Shown: positions 23,427 to 35,916 of the stretch, piece after piece
Layout of the letters: each line of letters opens with the position of its first letter
How positions within the stretch are numbered: the first letter of the stretch is position 1
Assembly: GCF_020379485.1 (NCBI RefSeq)
Contig: NC_063439.1
Coordinates: forward strand, 16,001,188 to 16,065,187
DNA length: 64,000 bases
Reading direction: 5' to 3'
Origin: Brassica napus
Lineage: Eukaryota; Streptophyta; Magnoliopsida; Brassicales; Brassicaceae
The notes under the pieces: model-generated
The model's input: the letters and a program-made list of their open reading frames with translations, nothing else
What the model was told of the DNA's origin: nothing
Databases searched by the model: none
Program-made: the position numbers and the translations under genes

Positions 23427-24925
23427 TGTGGGAACCGAAATTCGCACTGTCGATTTCCGTTTAAATAAGGAAACTAGGAAAACCCTAATTTCCCAGAGGT
23501 CCCGGATCTCTGCGGGAGCCAACGACAAGTGACCAAATATATGCGGAAATTATGAAAAGATAACAAACGAGTTTAGGGAAAAACAGCTGATCTTATTTCT
23601 AGTCCGCGTAAGAGCGTTGCGATCATTACAAGAGATCGTGAAAGCTTTGGCCGCAAAGGCTGTCAGCAAGTTACTTAGTTCTAGCGGCCTAAAAGCTCAA
23701 ACCTAGTTGAGTCGCAGCTCGATAACGAAAGACGAAATAGATAAAGAAAAGGATTTTGATTGATTTCGGACTGAACCTTGTTAAAGGCTGCCTACGTACC
23801 CCTTTCGAGGATCAAGCCGAACGTAGTTCAATTGATAGAGCTGGACAAGAGATCAAACTGCCTGGGTGAGTTCATCTAGTAATCGAGTGCCAGTCATAGA
23901 AACCGAACTTGTCGAGAATAAGCCTAAAGTTTCTAAGTGCAAAGAATTCCGAGTCTAAAAAGCTCTCCCCCATGCTCCTCGCCTAGGACTCCTTATATAC
24001 TAGCTCCAAGGTCGGTTTACGCTTTTACTCTTCTGCCCTTAAGCCGTCATAGCGTAAAAATGGAGATATTTCATTTTTCCCGATTTTCACAATTATCTTC
24101 AAAACTTCCGTATTTATCCGCGGAAACTTGACATTTATCCTTCCTTGTGGACCAAGCGTAAACCGGGCTGTGGTTTACGGGCCTTTGGTTAAGAAATCGC
24201 AGGATGGGCCTCGAGTCGTGTTTTAGGTCCCTTTGGGCCGTCTTCCGACTCGAAGAGTTTACTACGATTTCCTTCGACAAAGAAAGAACTTTCCACGGTT
24301 TCTAATCCGCGAAGTTTGATCGATGATTTAGAATAGCGGAAAACATAGACTGAGCTCGCTACGGTCTTCGGGAGATAGCATTTGAAGGTTTGACGAGAAT
24401 GCATGGACTGGTGTCATACCGATGTTCGGAAGAGCTCGGTCGCTACGCAGCGACCGAACTTTGGCTCAAGCCCGATCGCTACGTAGCGACCGAGCAGGAC
24501 GGACGCTCGGTCGCTACGTAGCGACCGAGCGGGACGGACGCTCGGTCGCTACGTAGCGACCGAGCTTGGCTCGGGCTCGGTCGCTACGTAGCGACCGAGA
24601 GGGACAGACGCTCGGTCGCTACGTAGCGACCGAGCGAGACGGACGCTCGGTCGCTATGTGCATGCTTGGTCGCCGCGTATCGATCGAACTTGGCTTGTCC
24701 GCGGTCTGATTTCCATACTCGAGTTTGTCCGCGGCCGATTTGGATACATGTCCGTTGCCTTCGGACAATCAGTATTTAGTGGTTCGATTGATATTTGGAC
24801 GATATTTTACTGCAAGGCTCTTCGTAAAGATATCTTTACGAAGATTACTTTTCGTAAAAACGTTTATACTGATTTTTACGGACTTTCAGACATTGATTCC
24901 GTCGTGACAGATTTTGACCCCAACA
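23427..24925 (-). repeat. Gypsy-A 3' LTR (left)
   Basis: 1499 bp, nearly identical to 38572-40001 outside a variable palindrome array. A TATA box on the minus strand lies at 23993-23999 (complement of TATATAA). The palindrome array at about 24435-24660 has more units here than in the other LTR, which explains most of the length difference. Confidence 0.9.
24435..24665. repeat. Palindrome array in Gypsy-A left LTR
   Basis: About six copies of a perfect inverted repeat made of GCTCGGTCGCTAC followed by its reverse complement (centre TACGTA, a SnaBI site), separated by 8-12 bp spacers such as GGGACGGAC or TTGGCTCGG. Some copies carry single changes. Confidence 0.85.
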
Positions 24926-24942
24926 GTTAGCCCCCCAGCTCG
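24926..24942 (-). promoter_or_regulatory. Gypsy-A polypurine tract
   Basis: On the minus strand the 17 bases before the 3' LTR read GAGCTGGGGGGCTAAC. This G-rich run, directly abutting the LTR start, fits the primer for plus-strand DNA synthesis. Confidence 0.65.
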
Positions 24943-26989
24943 TTAGAACCATGAGCTTCTAGCGTGAGGTTCTAGCGAGTGGCTTGGCAAGTTAGGCGGA
25001 ATTAATGGTTGAAAAGGTCTGTGGTAAGTGATCTTCTCGCTCTCCTAAAAATAGAAAACACGATAAGATTGGGGCTGCGCCTTATGACGGCTGCCTACGT
25101 ACCCTTGTTGAAGGGATCAAGCCTTTAGTAGTTCGTCTTGGAGTTAAGGTTCTTATGACTAGTTTTCCAGTAGGACCTTTATGGTCTAGTTTTTATGTAG
25201 CGGTTATAAGGCGTGTTGCTGCCGATGGCATTTTGTATGGGTGTAGAGGGAAGACTACGAGTTGTCGTCTCGTAATCTAACTCTGTGTGAATTGCCATAT
25301 CCATAATCTGTTTCGAGAGTTTTCCGCAGTGTGTAAACTTGCGGGATTTTTCTGAAGACGTTCGAATATTGGCAAAGAGACAAATTTTGGGATCTCGTAT
25401 CAGGGTGTTTGATACTATGCCTAGAGATGTTAGAGACCAGTGCGCTGGGTTTAGGGCAAGACCTAGGTTTACTTTCGGTTTAAGGATTGTGCGGTGACTG
25501 GCCGGCTATCGTTTTTCCTGTTGCGATTTCTTCCTGATTCGTATCGATTTAAAGTCCGCGATAGGTTCTCGGCTTATACGACTTGTTTGATACGAATCGA
25601 GCATCTCTCCGGAAACCGGAAGTGCTAGACCAAAATTTCGGATTTCTTTTATAGCGCTATTATCCTTGTGTCGGATGTAAGAGAGTCATCTTCTACGAGA
25701 TGGCTAAGTCTGTTTAGGACGTTTAAGAGTTTGTTGTGATCAGCAACAAACTTAATGGTAAAAATTACTATTTTGAGTCTTCGCGAAGAATATGTTTTGA
25801 GAAGATGTTAGTGCGTATGACTGTCTAGTCTTCCATGAAGGTGTATTTATCGAGGAAGGAAATTTCGTCGAAGAACTAATCTTCAGGAGTCCGCGACGTC
25901 TCGCGATGCTGAAGATTTGTTATTCTTTCGTATGCCACGTTTCGTGCTTGAAATGTTCGCGGGCTTTGAAGATATTTCGCGATGTTGCGAGGGTTTAGTA
26001 TTAGCCCTGTGTTTGAGAAACGTTCTGGTTTGACTATGAATGTTCGCAGCCAAAAATTGTTGTTCCTGCTCGAATGCTAATAGCTTTATTTGCGATCGAG
26101 GAATTATGACTGAGGTGTCGTGTAAATTTGTCCATGGGAACAAGCGTTTTCCTTCATAATGCTTTGTGAAGTGTTGGCCTTCCGAGATGTATTTCGTGCA
26201 TTTTTTAGGATGTTTCGTATAGTTCTAGAAGCTTTGTTACGATTTTTTCCTTACATGCCGCGTATTATGGTTAAAACGTTGCGGGCTTAAAGTGAATTGT
26301 GGAGCGTATTGAACTTGGTCAATTTTCGAAAAGTTTAGATTTTCCGTTAACCGTTTGGTTGTTAGGACTTAGTTTCGTTACGAAGAATTTATCATATGAT
26401 TTCCGACTATGGGCTATACGATAATTTATCATATCATATAAACGATTTTACGAAGGTCGTAAATCAGTGATATGTATACATATGTCAAAGTAGCATTGTT
26501 TCTGCGGGTTTTACGAGAAACGTTCCCGCCGTGATTTTGATCTTAGGTGAAAGTTGCTTGGAGTTACTCATGGAGTGTTACCGAAGTTTATTTCAATACG
26601 ATCTAGTCGCAGAACGTTTTTCATAGGTTTTTCGAGAGGATTCTCATGACACATTCGTTTCTTGAACGAATTGGTCATCCAGAGGTGGATCTAGCTAACC
26701 ATCGGGAGGAAAGTGTTCCTTTTAATGTGCATGATGCTACATCTATTCTCGAGTCTTCTTCGTCGCAAATGTTTTCGATGCTTTTCCGTGACTTACTTGG
26801 TACAACGGAAACTGAAAGAAATGCTTTGGTGATTGAAGATTTCTCGTAAAATTTTAAAACAAAACTGGCTTATTGAAGCCGGAAAAGGCTTCAATACTTT
26901 GGCTAATCGTCGAGTTTCAGTTTGATATTGGTACGAGTTTTTTGTACGCATGATTGCGACAAGAAATGATGTATAGTTTTTGAGATTAT
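24943..26989 (-). other. Gypsy-A internal 3' non-coding region
   Basis: No reading frame of note. The part 25430-25620 is the reverse complement of Gypsy-B 51125-51330 (shared phrases AGACCAGTGCGCTGGG and CGATAGGTTCTCGGC), showing common descent. It is interrupted after 26989 by the CACTA element. Confidence 0.7.
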
Positions 26990-27470
26990 CACTACAAGAA
27001 AACATTTATTTACCGACTGCAATATCAGTAGTTATTCAGTCGCAAAACGTAACATAACGACTGATTTGCGACTGATCAACGTGGTCGCAAATTGCTGTGT
27101 CGCTAATACGAGGAGTCGTTAATAAGTCGCAATTTTGCGACTGAATTACGACTATTTTGTCACTGTATATTGTAGTCGTAAAATAGACGCAATTAAGTCG
27201 CAAAAAATACCGACTGAACTACTACTATCCAAAGACCAAACTATGACTGTTTATCAGTCGTTATGTAGACGGGAAATTGTAGTCGCTTATTAGTCGTTAG
27301 AGGGGAGTCGGTAGATAGTCGCAAAATTAGCGACTACCCAACGACTGATTATGTACAACATTAGTGACTATATAGCGACTGAGTTGTTGATTTAGATGTG
27401 TAATATGTGGTTATCTAGCGACTACATTGCGACTAAATTTTGTGACTTATTAGCGACTCCAAGATTCAAA
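26990..27470. repeat. CACTA left subterminal repeat region
   Basis: Dense motifs of the form GCGACTRA, AGTCGCAAA and TTAGTCG in both orientations over about 480 bp, mirrored at 35550-35913. In this superfamily such repeats bind the TNPA-like protein and define the reacting ends. Confidence 0.8.
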
Positions 27471-27662
27471 AATCACAAATCAGATTTTTTTGATTTTTTT
27501 TTTTTTTTTAATTAATTTGTTCATTTGCAGTAAAACAATGACAATAATAAAAACGAAAATTTTAATATAAAACAGAGAATTCATAACATAATGTTGCAAA
27601 AGGCACTCTAAGGAGTTAAGCATTAGCATACAAAATATTATAGTAGTACAAGAGTAGGGAAC

Positions 27663-27727
27663 CTAAAATTCATCTTCATCTTCACTTTCACCTTCCCCTT
27701 CATCTTCACCTTCTTCACCTTCACCTT

Positions 27728-27758
<31 letters not shown>

Positions 27759-29797
27759 ACCTTCACCTTCACCATCACCTTCACCTTCTTCACCTTCATC
27801 ATCATCTTCACCTTGATTAGCAGCCATGAAGGCCAAAAAATTTGGATCAGTTGCAGCCAGATACTTCTTCACCAAGGAAAAACTTTTGAGCTTTTTTGCT
27901 TGCTTGGCAGTGTAAGCCGCCTGCTTCTCAATCTTCCGGTGAGCATCGCTGAGCTGTTTTTCGAGGTCTACGTACGAAGAAGAGGATTCACAACGCTTGC
28001 GCTTTCCGTTGACAATAGTACTTTCTAGGCTTCCTATTCCATAGTGTCTTCCTCTTTTGTCTGTGACAGTGGACTACAAAAGCAAAGGAAGTAGAAAGAT
28101 ATCAATCAAATCAAACAATATGTAGTAAAAAATATCCTTAAAAAAAAGGGATAGAAAAGCAATTTACCAGAAGGAAGAGCTCATTATCCTGGTCTAGAGA
28201 GAGTTGTGGAGGGTGTGAAGTACCATCTGAACTCTCTGAGTTTTCAGCTTGAAGGTCAGCCAGCTTGGCTTGCTTGTTCTTCTCATAGGCCTCTGCAACT
28301 AGCTTTGCTTTCTTATCTACAAAGCTGCCATTTTTTTTGGTGTGTGCCTTGATGAAAACTTCACCAATAGTCACTGGTCTGCCCAATTCTTCAACCTGAA
28401 ATGGTAAATAAAATAAAGGTTAATGAGCCAGAAAAATTTCAACTTGGAGACAGGAAAAAAATTTACCATTTCTTGTTCGATTTGGAGGTAAGACTTCTGG
28501 CCAGCATTGTGCTTGTGAGGACCAAGACCATTTCGGTCAGACAACCGAGCAGCTGATGTTGTCTCGCTTTTTTGTTGGGCTTTAGCAGTGTCCCAGTAAG
28601 CTGTCATTTCTTTCCACAGATCATTCAAAATCCAGGATGGTCGAACTCGAGACTTCCTACGCTTGCTAACCATGTCCTTCATACGTCGCTGACATACCTG
28701 CCCGAACTTCTCTTGAACCACACCAGTATATATGGGATTCCAAGTGTGAGTTTTCTACAAAAATAAGACAAGGCTGATGTTAGTAATCAAATAAATCAAC
28801 AGTTTAGTAGTTTAGAAGAAAATACTAAACTGCAACTTAAAAACAGTTGCAATCCCATACAATAGCAATTAAGAAAAAAATACTTAACTGCAAATTCAAC
28901 AAAGAATTTTTCTTTTTTGTCCTGATCGACGCAAGTCCAACTGTAGAAGGGACCATCAAACTTGTTTGTAAAGACTTTAGTGATCCTCCGAGTCAGTTTA
29001 CCTTTGTCCCGACCAAACCTAGAAACACAGAAACATTAGTATAAGGCCGAGAGTCATATCGTATAAAAACAATTATCAATCATAGAAAACTCACAATATT
29101 CTAACATCTCAAAGCTAAACAATTTCGAACTCTCCAAACAAAATTAGCAAAATACAATTACCAATGACAGAAACAATATCATAAGCAAACTGGATATGTC
29201 CCTTGAGTATTTCACAGAAACAATTATCAATCACAGACACAATCTCATAAGCTTAAAATATTCAGATAGATAAGTAACTAACCACATGGTTCCAGGCTCG
29301 AAGGTGGGAGAAAGGCTCATGGTGTAGCGCTCTCGGCCGGGCTGGGAGAGAAGGGCGTTGAGAAGCCTCGTCTGGTCTTCAGACAGATTCGGTTCTACTG
29401 GAAATGGTGAGTTGGGGACTGGTTCATCCTCATCTGGACCTTTTGGAGCTTCAGTATTCTGTGAGTTTTGAGCTTCAGAACTCATAGGAGATTGTCGCCT
29501 AATAGAGACCGTAGGTTGTCGAGGTCGAACATTGGCTGAGGTTTGAGACCCTCGAGGTTGTGGTGGTGGAGCTAGTTGAGAAAGAGGCGTTGAAGCAGCT
29601 CGAGGTTGGGTCCTCGGCGTAGACTCCTCGAACAGCTGTCTCAGAGGTGGGTAGTCACTCACCGTTGGTCCAGCTCTGCGGTTGCCACGAGGTGGAGGCT
29701 CTGTTGTCCTTGGAGTGAACTCATACTGCGACGGTAGAGGAGATGGTTTAGACCGTTTTGAGGGTTTCCGAACCTTCTTCGTTGATGTTCCGGCCAT
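27663..29797 (-). CDS. TNPA-like (Ptta/En/Spm) CACTA protein
   Basis: Model on minus: complement(join(27663..28073, 28168..28395, 28467..28754, 28889..29018, 29283..29797)), all GT-AG, 1572 nt, 523 aa, no stop. The N-terminus is basic and Pro/Arg-rich (MAGTSTKKVRKPSKRSKPS). Next come ALLSQPGRERYTMSLSP and GKLTRRITKVFTNKFDGPF. Exon 3 has the family block PSWILNDLWKEMTAYWDTA followed by SDRNGLGPHKHNAGQKSY. Exon 4 has GEVFIKAHTKKNGSFVDKKA. Exon 5 has RGRHYGIGSLES, a short coiled coil and an acidic Glu/Gly/Ser tail from a hexanucleotide repeat. The family is expected to bind subterminal motifs and assist transposition; the role here is inferred. Confidence 0.85.
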
Positions 29798-30216
29798 CGT
29801 CTTCAGTTTCGAGAGAGAGCGATTAGAGATTACGACAGAGAGTTTCGATTAGGGTTCTAAGTGTTTGGGGATTTTCGAGAGAGAGTTGTGTCGCTAGAGT
29901 AGAGAAAGAGTGATTTTATTAACTTTGGTCTTTGGGTTTGTAGAGTTAATTGGGCTTAAGCGGGGAATGAAATTTATGGGAGGGAAATTATTGGGACTAA
30001 AGGGGGGAATTATTTAGTTGATAGGAGGGAAATTAAATTAGCAAATTTTGTGGACTTTAGGGGTTAGGGATGGGTTACGAAGGTTTAGTGTGTTGGGGGT
30101 TAGGGATTTTCTTATAATGAAACAAAATGAAATCATAATGTACTTTTATAATATAGTTTAAAACACAGTTTACAAAATTATATTTCAATACACATTAAAA
30201 CAAAATTTACAAAATA
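29798..30216. other. CACTA spacer with the start of a 37-bp tandem repeat
   Basis: The upstream region of the TNPA-like gene, then copies of a roughly 37-bp unit (TTTACAAAATTATATT, CAATACACATTAAAACAAA) that continue after the Helitron at 31277-31440. No coding sequence. Confidence 0.6.
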
Positions 30217-31276
30217 CTAGATTAAGACCCCCTTCTTGGACGGGATGAATATTATATATAAATTATTTTGAATTATTATATATTTTTTATATATTATGAA
30301 ATAATAAATATATATTGAATAATAAAAAATTTAGTAACTATTACGTATGTAATTAAATAGGTACAAATACTTAAATAAATTTTATTAATCGAGACAAATA
30401 CTTTTTCTATTTTATATGTTATAAAATTAAGTTTACATGATATTAACATAGATATAAAGTACATTTTTAATATTGACATCTGCTAAAAAATATTTTATAC
30501 TCATATTATTTTGATCGTTTGTATTTCTCTATAACAAATTTTTTAAATAAATGATAACAATAAAAAAATTATGGGATGTTTAATAGTTTTAGTAATTTAT
30601 AATTTTAACAATATACAATGCAAAGTTTAAAATCTAAATATTAAGTTGTCAATAATTGTTCAAAATGTTTATCAAAAAAATTCAAAGCAAATTCGAAATT
30701 AAAATACTTATGTATTTTATATTTTATATGGTATATAATTTATTTTTAAGAATATTAATATACATATATATAATATTTATTAAATGAGACTTCCTACTTC
30801 TGTAATTTCATAATCATTTGTATCTTGTTATAACATAAAGTTTAGACCATGGATCACAAAAGTTTCAATGTGAGATTTTTAACAACTTTAGTCATTTATA
30901 TTCGTTTTTAAAAATTCAAAATATAGCATATACGAAAAAATCTAAATTTTTATTATATAGTTAACATGATTGTTTAATTTATTTTAATTAGTTAAATTTT
31001 TTAAAATGATAGAGAATATAGTAATTTTTATCAAATCTTTTATTATTCAAAATCATTAATTGTCATATATACTTTAGCCACAGTAGGTAATTCCGTGATT
31101 TTTATTTAAGGAAACAATGAAGAACATTTATGATTAGTTTATGGTTAGTTTAATAAAAAGTTTATTATACATTTATATGGACCAACATATTTTTCTAAGG
31201 ATTCTAAGAATGATTGTGGTGATGACATGTGGCTACAAAAATATGTTGTGATGCTTCTCTTTTAATATATAGGGGA
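30217..31276 (-). mobile_element. Probable non-autonomous Helitron
   Basis: On the minus strand the unit starts TCCCCTATATATTAAAAGAG (preceded by A) and ends GGTCTTAATCTAG (followed by T), that is A|TC...CTAG|T as Helitrons require, with a degenerate hairpin near the 3' end (CCCGTCC/GGGGG). It interrupts a 37-bp tandem repeat whose units match on both sides, so the empty site can be reconstructed. AT-rich, 1060 bp, no Rep/Hel gene. The ends resemble Brassicaceae Helitrons from memory. Confidence 0.65.
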
Positions 31277-31440
31277 TATTACAACACACTAAAACAAAGC
31301 TCACAAAATTATATTACAATACACATTAAAACAAAGTTTACACAATTATATCACAGTACACACTAAACAAAAGTTTAAAACAAAGTTTACAAAATTATAT
31401 TACAAACACACATTAAAACAAAGTTTATAAAATCATACTA
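31277..31440. repeat. 37-bp tandem repeat, right part
   Basis: About four degenerate units containing ACAAAATTATATTACA and ACACATTAAAACAAAGTTT, continuous with the repeats at 30150-30216 once the Helitron is removed. Confidence 0.65.
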
Positions 31441-31444
31441 CATT

Positions 31445-34400
31445 TTAATAGGGTTCTTCTCCATCTCCATCATCAGAAGAAGACGATGATACATTACACT
31501 GGAATTCATCCTCTGGTTCATCATCTTCCACATCAATATCAAGATTTATAGGTTGTACCCGAGCATGAACCAAATGGTCGACTGCAAGTTCTTCAATTGT
31601 AGTCATTAAAACAGCATCATCATTTTCTTGTTGCAACAGTGTCGGTTCTTTATCTTCATATTCTCCTGAAATGATTCTCCTTGGATTCACTTTTAAAACA
31701 TTGAGCCACGACTGCTTTGGTTTCTTAACGTACGGATACGGTATATAACAAACTTGATCTGCTTGAGACGCTGTGCAATATCAAATAATAAGAATATAAT
31801 TAAATTAACTATCAAATTATAAAAATTTAATTACAATATAAAATACGTACCTAGAATAAATGGTTCGTATTTATAGTATTTCCGCGATGAAAGAACGTCG
31901 ACGATGCCTCCATTTCTCCGTCGAGTGCCTCTACCAATTACCGGATCATACCACTTACACTTAAAAAGTGTGATTTTCAAATTGACCGATCCCTCATACT
32001 GAATTTGTATGATATCAGTCAATATCCCGTAGTAATTGGCTTCATCGGATGCATTTGTGTAACTTTCTCCTTTAACACTCACACCATAGTTACATGTCTT
32101 TCTTCCCTCGCCATGCTTCTGCGTATGGAACAAATAGCCTTTTGTGAAGTACATGGGCCATGTTCTGGCCCTAGTCAGGGGTCCATTCGAAATATCTTTA
32201 ACCCACACAGGAAAATTATGTGTGTTGCTCCAATAGCTAACCTGCAACATATATACATATATATATAATTATAATATATATATAATTATAAACATTTAGT
32301 TATATAATGGTATGTTAGTCAAACGTACATAATCTTTCACCCATATATGATATTCGTCAGCTCTCTTCACAGAGAGGTCTTTTTCGGAGAGGTCTGGATA
32401 TTTTGCATTAAGAAAATCTTCAAACATCCTATATTAGCCAAACACAAATTAATATGAGCAACTATAGTTGGATAAATCAATATGGAAGATGATAATATTA
32501 TCAAATTATACCTCTCAAGTGGCTGAAAATAATCACAATTGCGTAAAACATATGCATGTGCGCATCTATAGTCTTTCTCGGAAAGCCATATTTCTTGTAT
32601 TTCTCCACTTGGACGTCCTACGTGCGTAAATATATCAGGTACTCCAGGGACATGATATACGGGGACTTCACCTTCATCAAATCTTGTGAACCTGCACAAA
32701 GGATTATGAAAATAATAAATATTATATATAACAAAAAAACATTTTTAAACACATTAAAATTAAATATGAGGAATAATGATAGTGTTTACCTTGATTTGGT
32801 TTGTATATGATCAGAAAAGTAGTGTTCTGAGAAGTAAGCTATCTCCTCGTTGATATATGATTCGACAATCGAGCCGGCCGCAAATCTTTTGTTCTTGGCT
32901 TTTGCTTTCAATTTTTTGAAATTCCTTTCAAAAACATACATCCACCTATATTGCACAGGTCCTCCTAGTTCAGCTTCGTATGGGAGATGTATAGGCAGGT
33001 GTTGCATGACGTCAAAAAATGATGGTGGAAAGATCTTCTCCAAATTGCAGATGATCATAACAATGTTTTTTTTAAGAATTTGGACATGATTTTTCTGCAA
33101 AGTTCTCGAGCAAAGGTCACGGAAAAATCCTCCAACAGCTACAATATTCAAAATACATTTCTTAGTAATACATACTATAATTATATATAAAGCTGTATCA
33201 TTTCGTAATATATAAAACTATACTTAAGTACCTGATAACGCAAGATGAACATTCTGGTCAAGGAGTTCTGAAAAGATAAATGGAAGTAGCCGCTCCATAA
33301 AAACATGGCAGTCATGACTCTTCATGCCAGAAAATTTGTTGTTTTCTATATCAACACAATTAGCTAAGTTTGAAGCATATCCATCTGGGAATTTAACCGC
33401 ATGTTTCACGCATTCCAATAAACTTCTCCTTTCGTCTTCGTTTAGTGTGTAGGGAGGAAATGGAGCTTGACCAGAACCATCAAGATGTAAGTGTGGCCGA
33501 TCACAAAATATTTCCATATCCAATCTTGAATTGATTGTGTCTTTCGATTTACCCTTAACATTCATAAGAGTATTCATGATGTTGTCAAAAAAATTCTTCT
33601 CTATATGCATCACATCAAGATTATGTCGGAGAATTAGGTCCCTCCAGTATGGCAACTCCCAAAATATGCTTTCCTTGTGCCAGTTATGGTACTTCCCATA
33701 ACCAGACTTCTTCTTTTCATGACCGTTTCCACCGCAAACAGACGTTTTTGGAGGATTGACACCCTTTAATCGTTCTGAATAAACTTGTTCACCAGTTAAA
33801 GAATCAGGTGGATCTTCATTTACCGCGTTTTTCCCCTTCAAGAAATCCTTTCTATTCTTTCTCAGTGGATGATTAGGAGGAAGAAATCTTCGGTGACAAT
33901 CAAACCAACACGTCTTCCTTCCATTAGTCAGATAAAAAGCCTTTGTATCTTCCATGCAAATTGGACAAGACAATTTACCATGGGTCGTCCATCCTGATAG
34001 CATGCCATACGCCGGAAAGTCGCTTATCGTCCACAGTAACACGGCTTTTAGATTAAAATTTTGATTTAAAGACACATCATATGCTTCGACTCCAGTTGAC
34101 CACAATTCTTTTAACTCCGCAATCAAAGGTTTGAGGAAGATATCAAGACTAGCTCGTGGATGATTTGGCCCAGAATTCAGAATTGTAAGAAACAAATACT
34201 CTGTATTCATGCACATATCAGGGGGTAGATTATATGGAGTTAAGATCACAGGCCACAACGAATGATTACGAGACATCCCAAATGGATTGAATCCATCTGT
34301 ACATAATCCAAGATAAACGTTGCGAGGTTCTTCGGCAAACTGGGGATGCATCTCTTGAAAATGTTTCCATTCTGCCGCATCAGATGGATGACACATTTCT

Positions 34401-35344
34401 CCCTCTTTTGATTGGTGCTCAGCATGCCATCTCATTGCCGCTGCTGTCTTCTTGCTCTGATACATTCTCTTCAGCCTATCAGCTATAGGTAGATACCACA
34501 TACGACTATATGGTACCTTGGTTCTACGTCTTTTGTCCTTAGGCTTCCTTCTGTCCGCACCACAAAATTGACACTTTTCCCATCTTTCATCTTCTTTCCA
34601 GAAGATCATACAATTGTTAACACAAACATCAATTGTATAATATGGGAGCCCTAAATTCCGCATCAACTTTTCGGTCTCGTAGTGTGATTCGGTTGCCGTG
34701 TTTCCTTCTGGTAAATAGTCTGTCAACATTTGACATACTGAATCTACACACTTTTCACTCAGATTATAATCTGCCTTGTTTTGCAAGACCCGAGCAGCTA
34801 AGGATAACTGCGACTGCCCTTCACGACAACCATCATACAAACAATTTTGTGCTCCTTCTAACAAATCGTAGAACTTCTTCGAATGGTTGCGTTGTGGGTC
34901 TACTACATTTTGATAACTATCATCTTGTTGATAGTTATCAAAACTCACATTATCCCGAAATGCATCATTCACCATATCAACATAATTATTATCTTCATTA
35001 CTTACTTTTTCACTACCACTTAAATGTGTCGGGTCAACATAACTTGTTCCTAATTCCATATCAATTTCTTCTCCATGCTTATACCATACATAATAGTCTG
35101 GCATAAATCCTCTATTATATATATGTTTCCAAATTTTTGGTCCCGGAAGAAATTTATCGTTCCGACAAACACTACATGGGCAGAAAAACTTACCGCTATT
35201 GCTCTGTGCTAGAGGCTGACTGCTCGCAAATGTCATAAATTGATCCACCCCCGCTATGAACTCTTCTGACAATTTCCCCGTATCTTCATCGATCCTCTTG
35301 TACATCCACTCACGAAAATTTGAATAATTGTAATTTCCAGACAT
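31445..35344 (-). CDS. CACTA transposase (TNP2 family)
   Basis: Model on minus: complement(join(31445..31770, 31851..32241, 32329..32428, 32512..32691, 32790..33138, 33232..35344)), 3459 nt, 1152 aa, GT-AG, no stop. The N-terminal transposase-associated domain (about 1-95) has FREWMYKRIDEDTGKLS and FFCPCSVCRNDKFL. Residues about 240-300 carry a zinc-ribbon-like MIFWKEDERWEKCQFCGADRR. The TNP2 core (about 330-560) has LCTDGFNPFG, SLWPVILTPYNLPP, GWTTHGKLSCPICMEDT and RRFLPPNHPLRKN. A DUF4218-type region follows (HDCHVFMERLLPFIFSE, LPYEAELGGPVQYRWMYVFE). A DUF4216-type region near the C-terminus has GGIVDVLSSRKYYKYEPFIL, then an acidic tail. It cuts and pastes the element; every exon border here is my prediction. 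Confidence 0.9.
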
Positions 35345-35549
35345 TGTACAACATAAAACTTTCGTTTTCTAACTTTAGTTTTCCTAGAATTTTTGATTTT
35401 TTTTTCTTGTAGTGATTTTCTACGAGTGAGGAGAAGAAAATGGGCTAAAGCATGTATATATATAGAAAATGTCCGACCAATCCGCGACCAATTACCGACT
35501 GCCTGACAAAAATTAGGTACACTTGCAAAAAAAATGTAAATCACGTGTT

Positions 35550-35913
35550 GTACCGGTTTTTAGCGACTGATTCGCAACTGAGTTATGACCACATATATCA
35601 GTCGCAAAATAGTCGCAGAATTTAAGACTGATTAGCGACTGCGTTATGACCACATGTATTAGTCGTCAAATAGTCGCAGATGTTACGACTGATCTGCAAC
35701 GAACGGTTACCGACCCCATAACAGTCGCTAATTAGTCGTTATTTTACGACTGTCTTGCGACGAATTCTCATGGTCCCTAATAAGCGACTAAATAACGACT
35801 GAATATGCGCAGTTGCAAAGCAGTCGCCAAAAAGTCGGAAGATAGTTGTTAAATTTGGCGACTACGCTATTAGTCGCAAAGTGCAGTCGCCAATCACAGG
35901 TTTTCTTGTAGTG
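35550..35913. repeat. CACTA right subterminal repeat region
   Basis: Mirrors the left end: repeated GCGACTGA, AGTCGCAAA and TAGTCG words in both orientations up to the terminal GTTTTCTTGTAGTG. The stretch 35345-35549 between it and the TNP2 ATG is promoter and leader. Confidence 0.8.
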
Positions 35914-35916
35914 TAT

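Larger units (their letters stand above)
26990..35913 (-). mobile_element. Intact CACTA (En/Spm) transposon with two open genes
   Basis: 8924 bp bounded by CACTACAAGAAAAC at 26990-27003 and its exact inverse GTTTTCTTGTAGTG at 35900-35913, with 3-bp target duplication TAT at 26987-26989 and 35914-35916. Subterminal regions hold many GCGACTGA / AGTCGCAAAA motifs. Both genes read on the minus strand: TNP2 transposase (35344-31445) and a TNPA-like protein (29797-27663). A probable Helitron sits between them. No stop or frame change was found in either gene model, so the element may be autonomous. Confidence 0.93.

Noticed and set aside
34633..35106. 157-codon plus-strand frame
   Set aside because: Lies antisense to the TNP2 transposase exon, which has clear family motifs.
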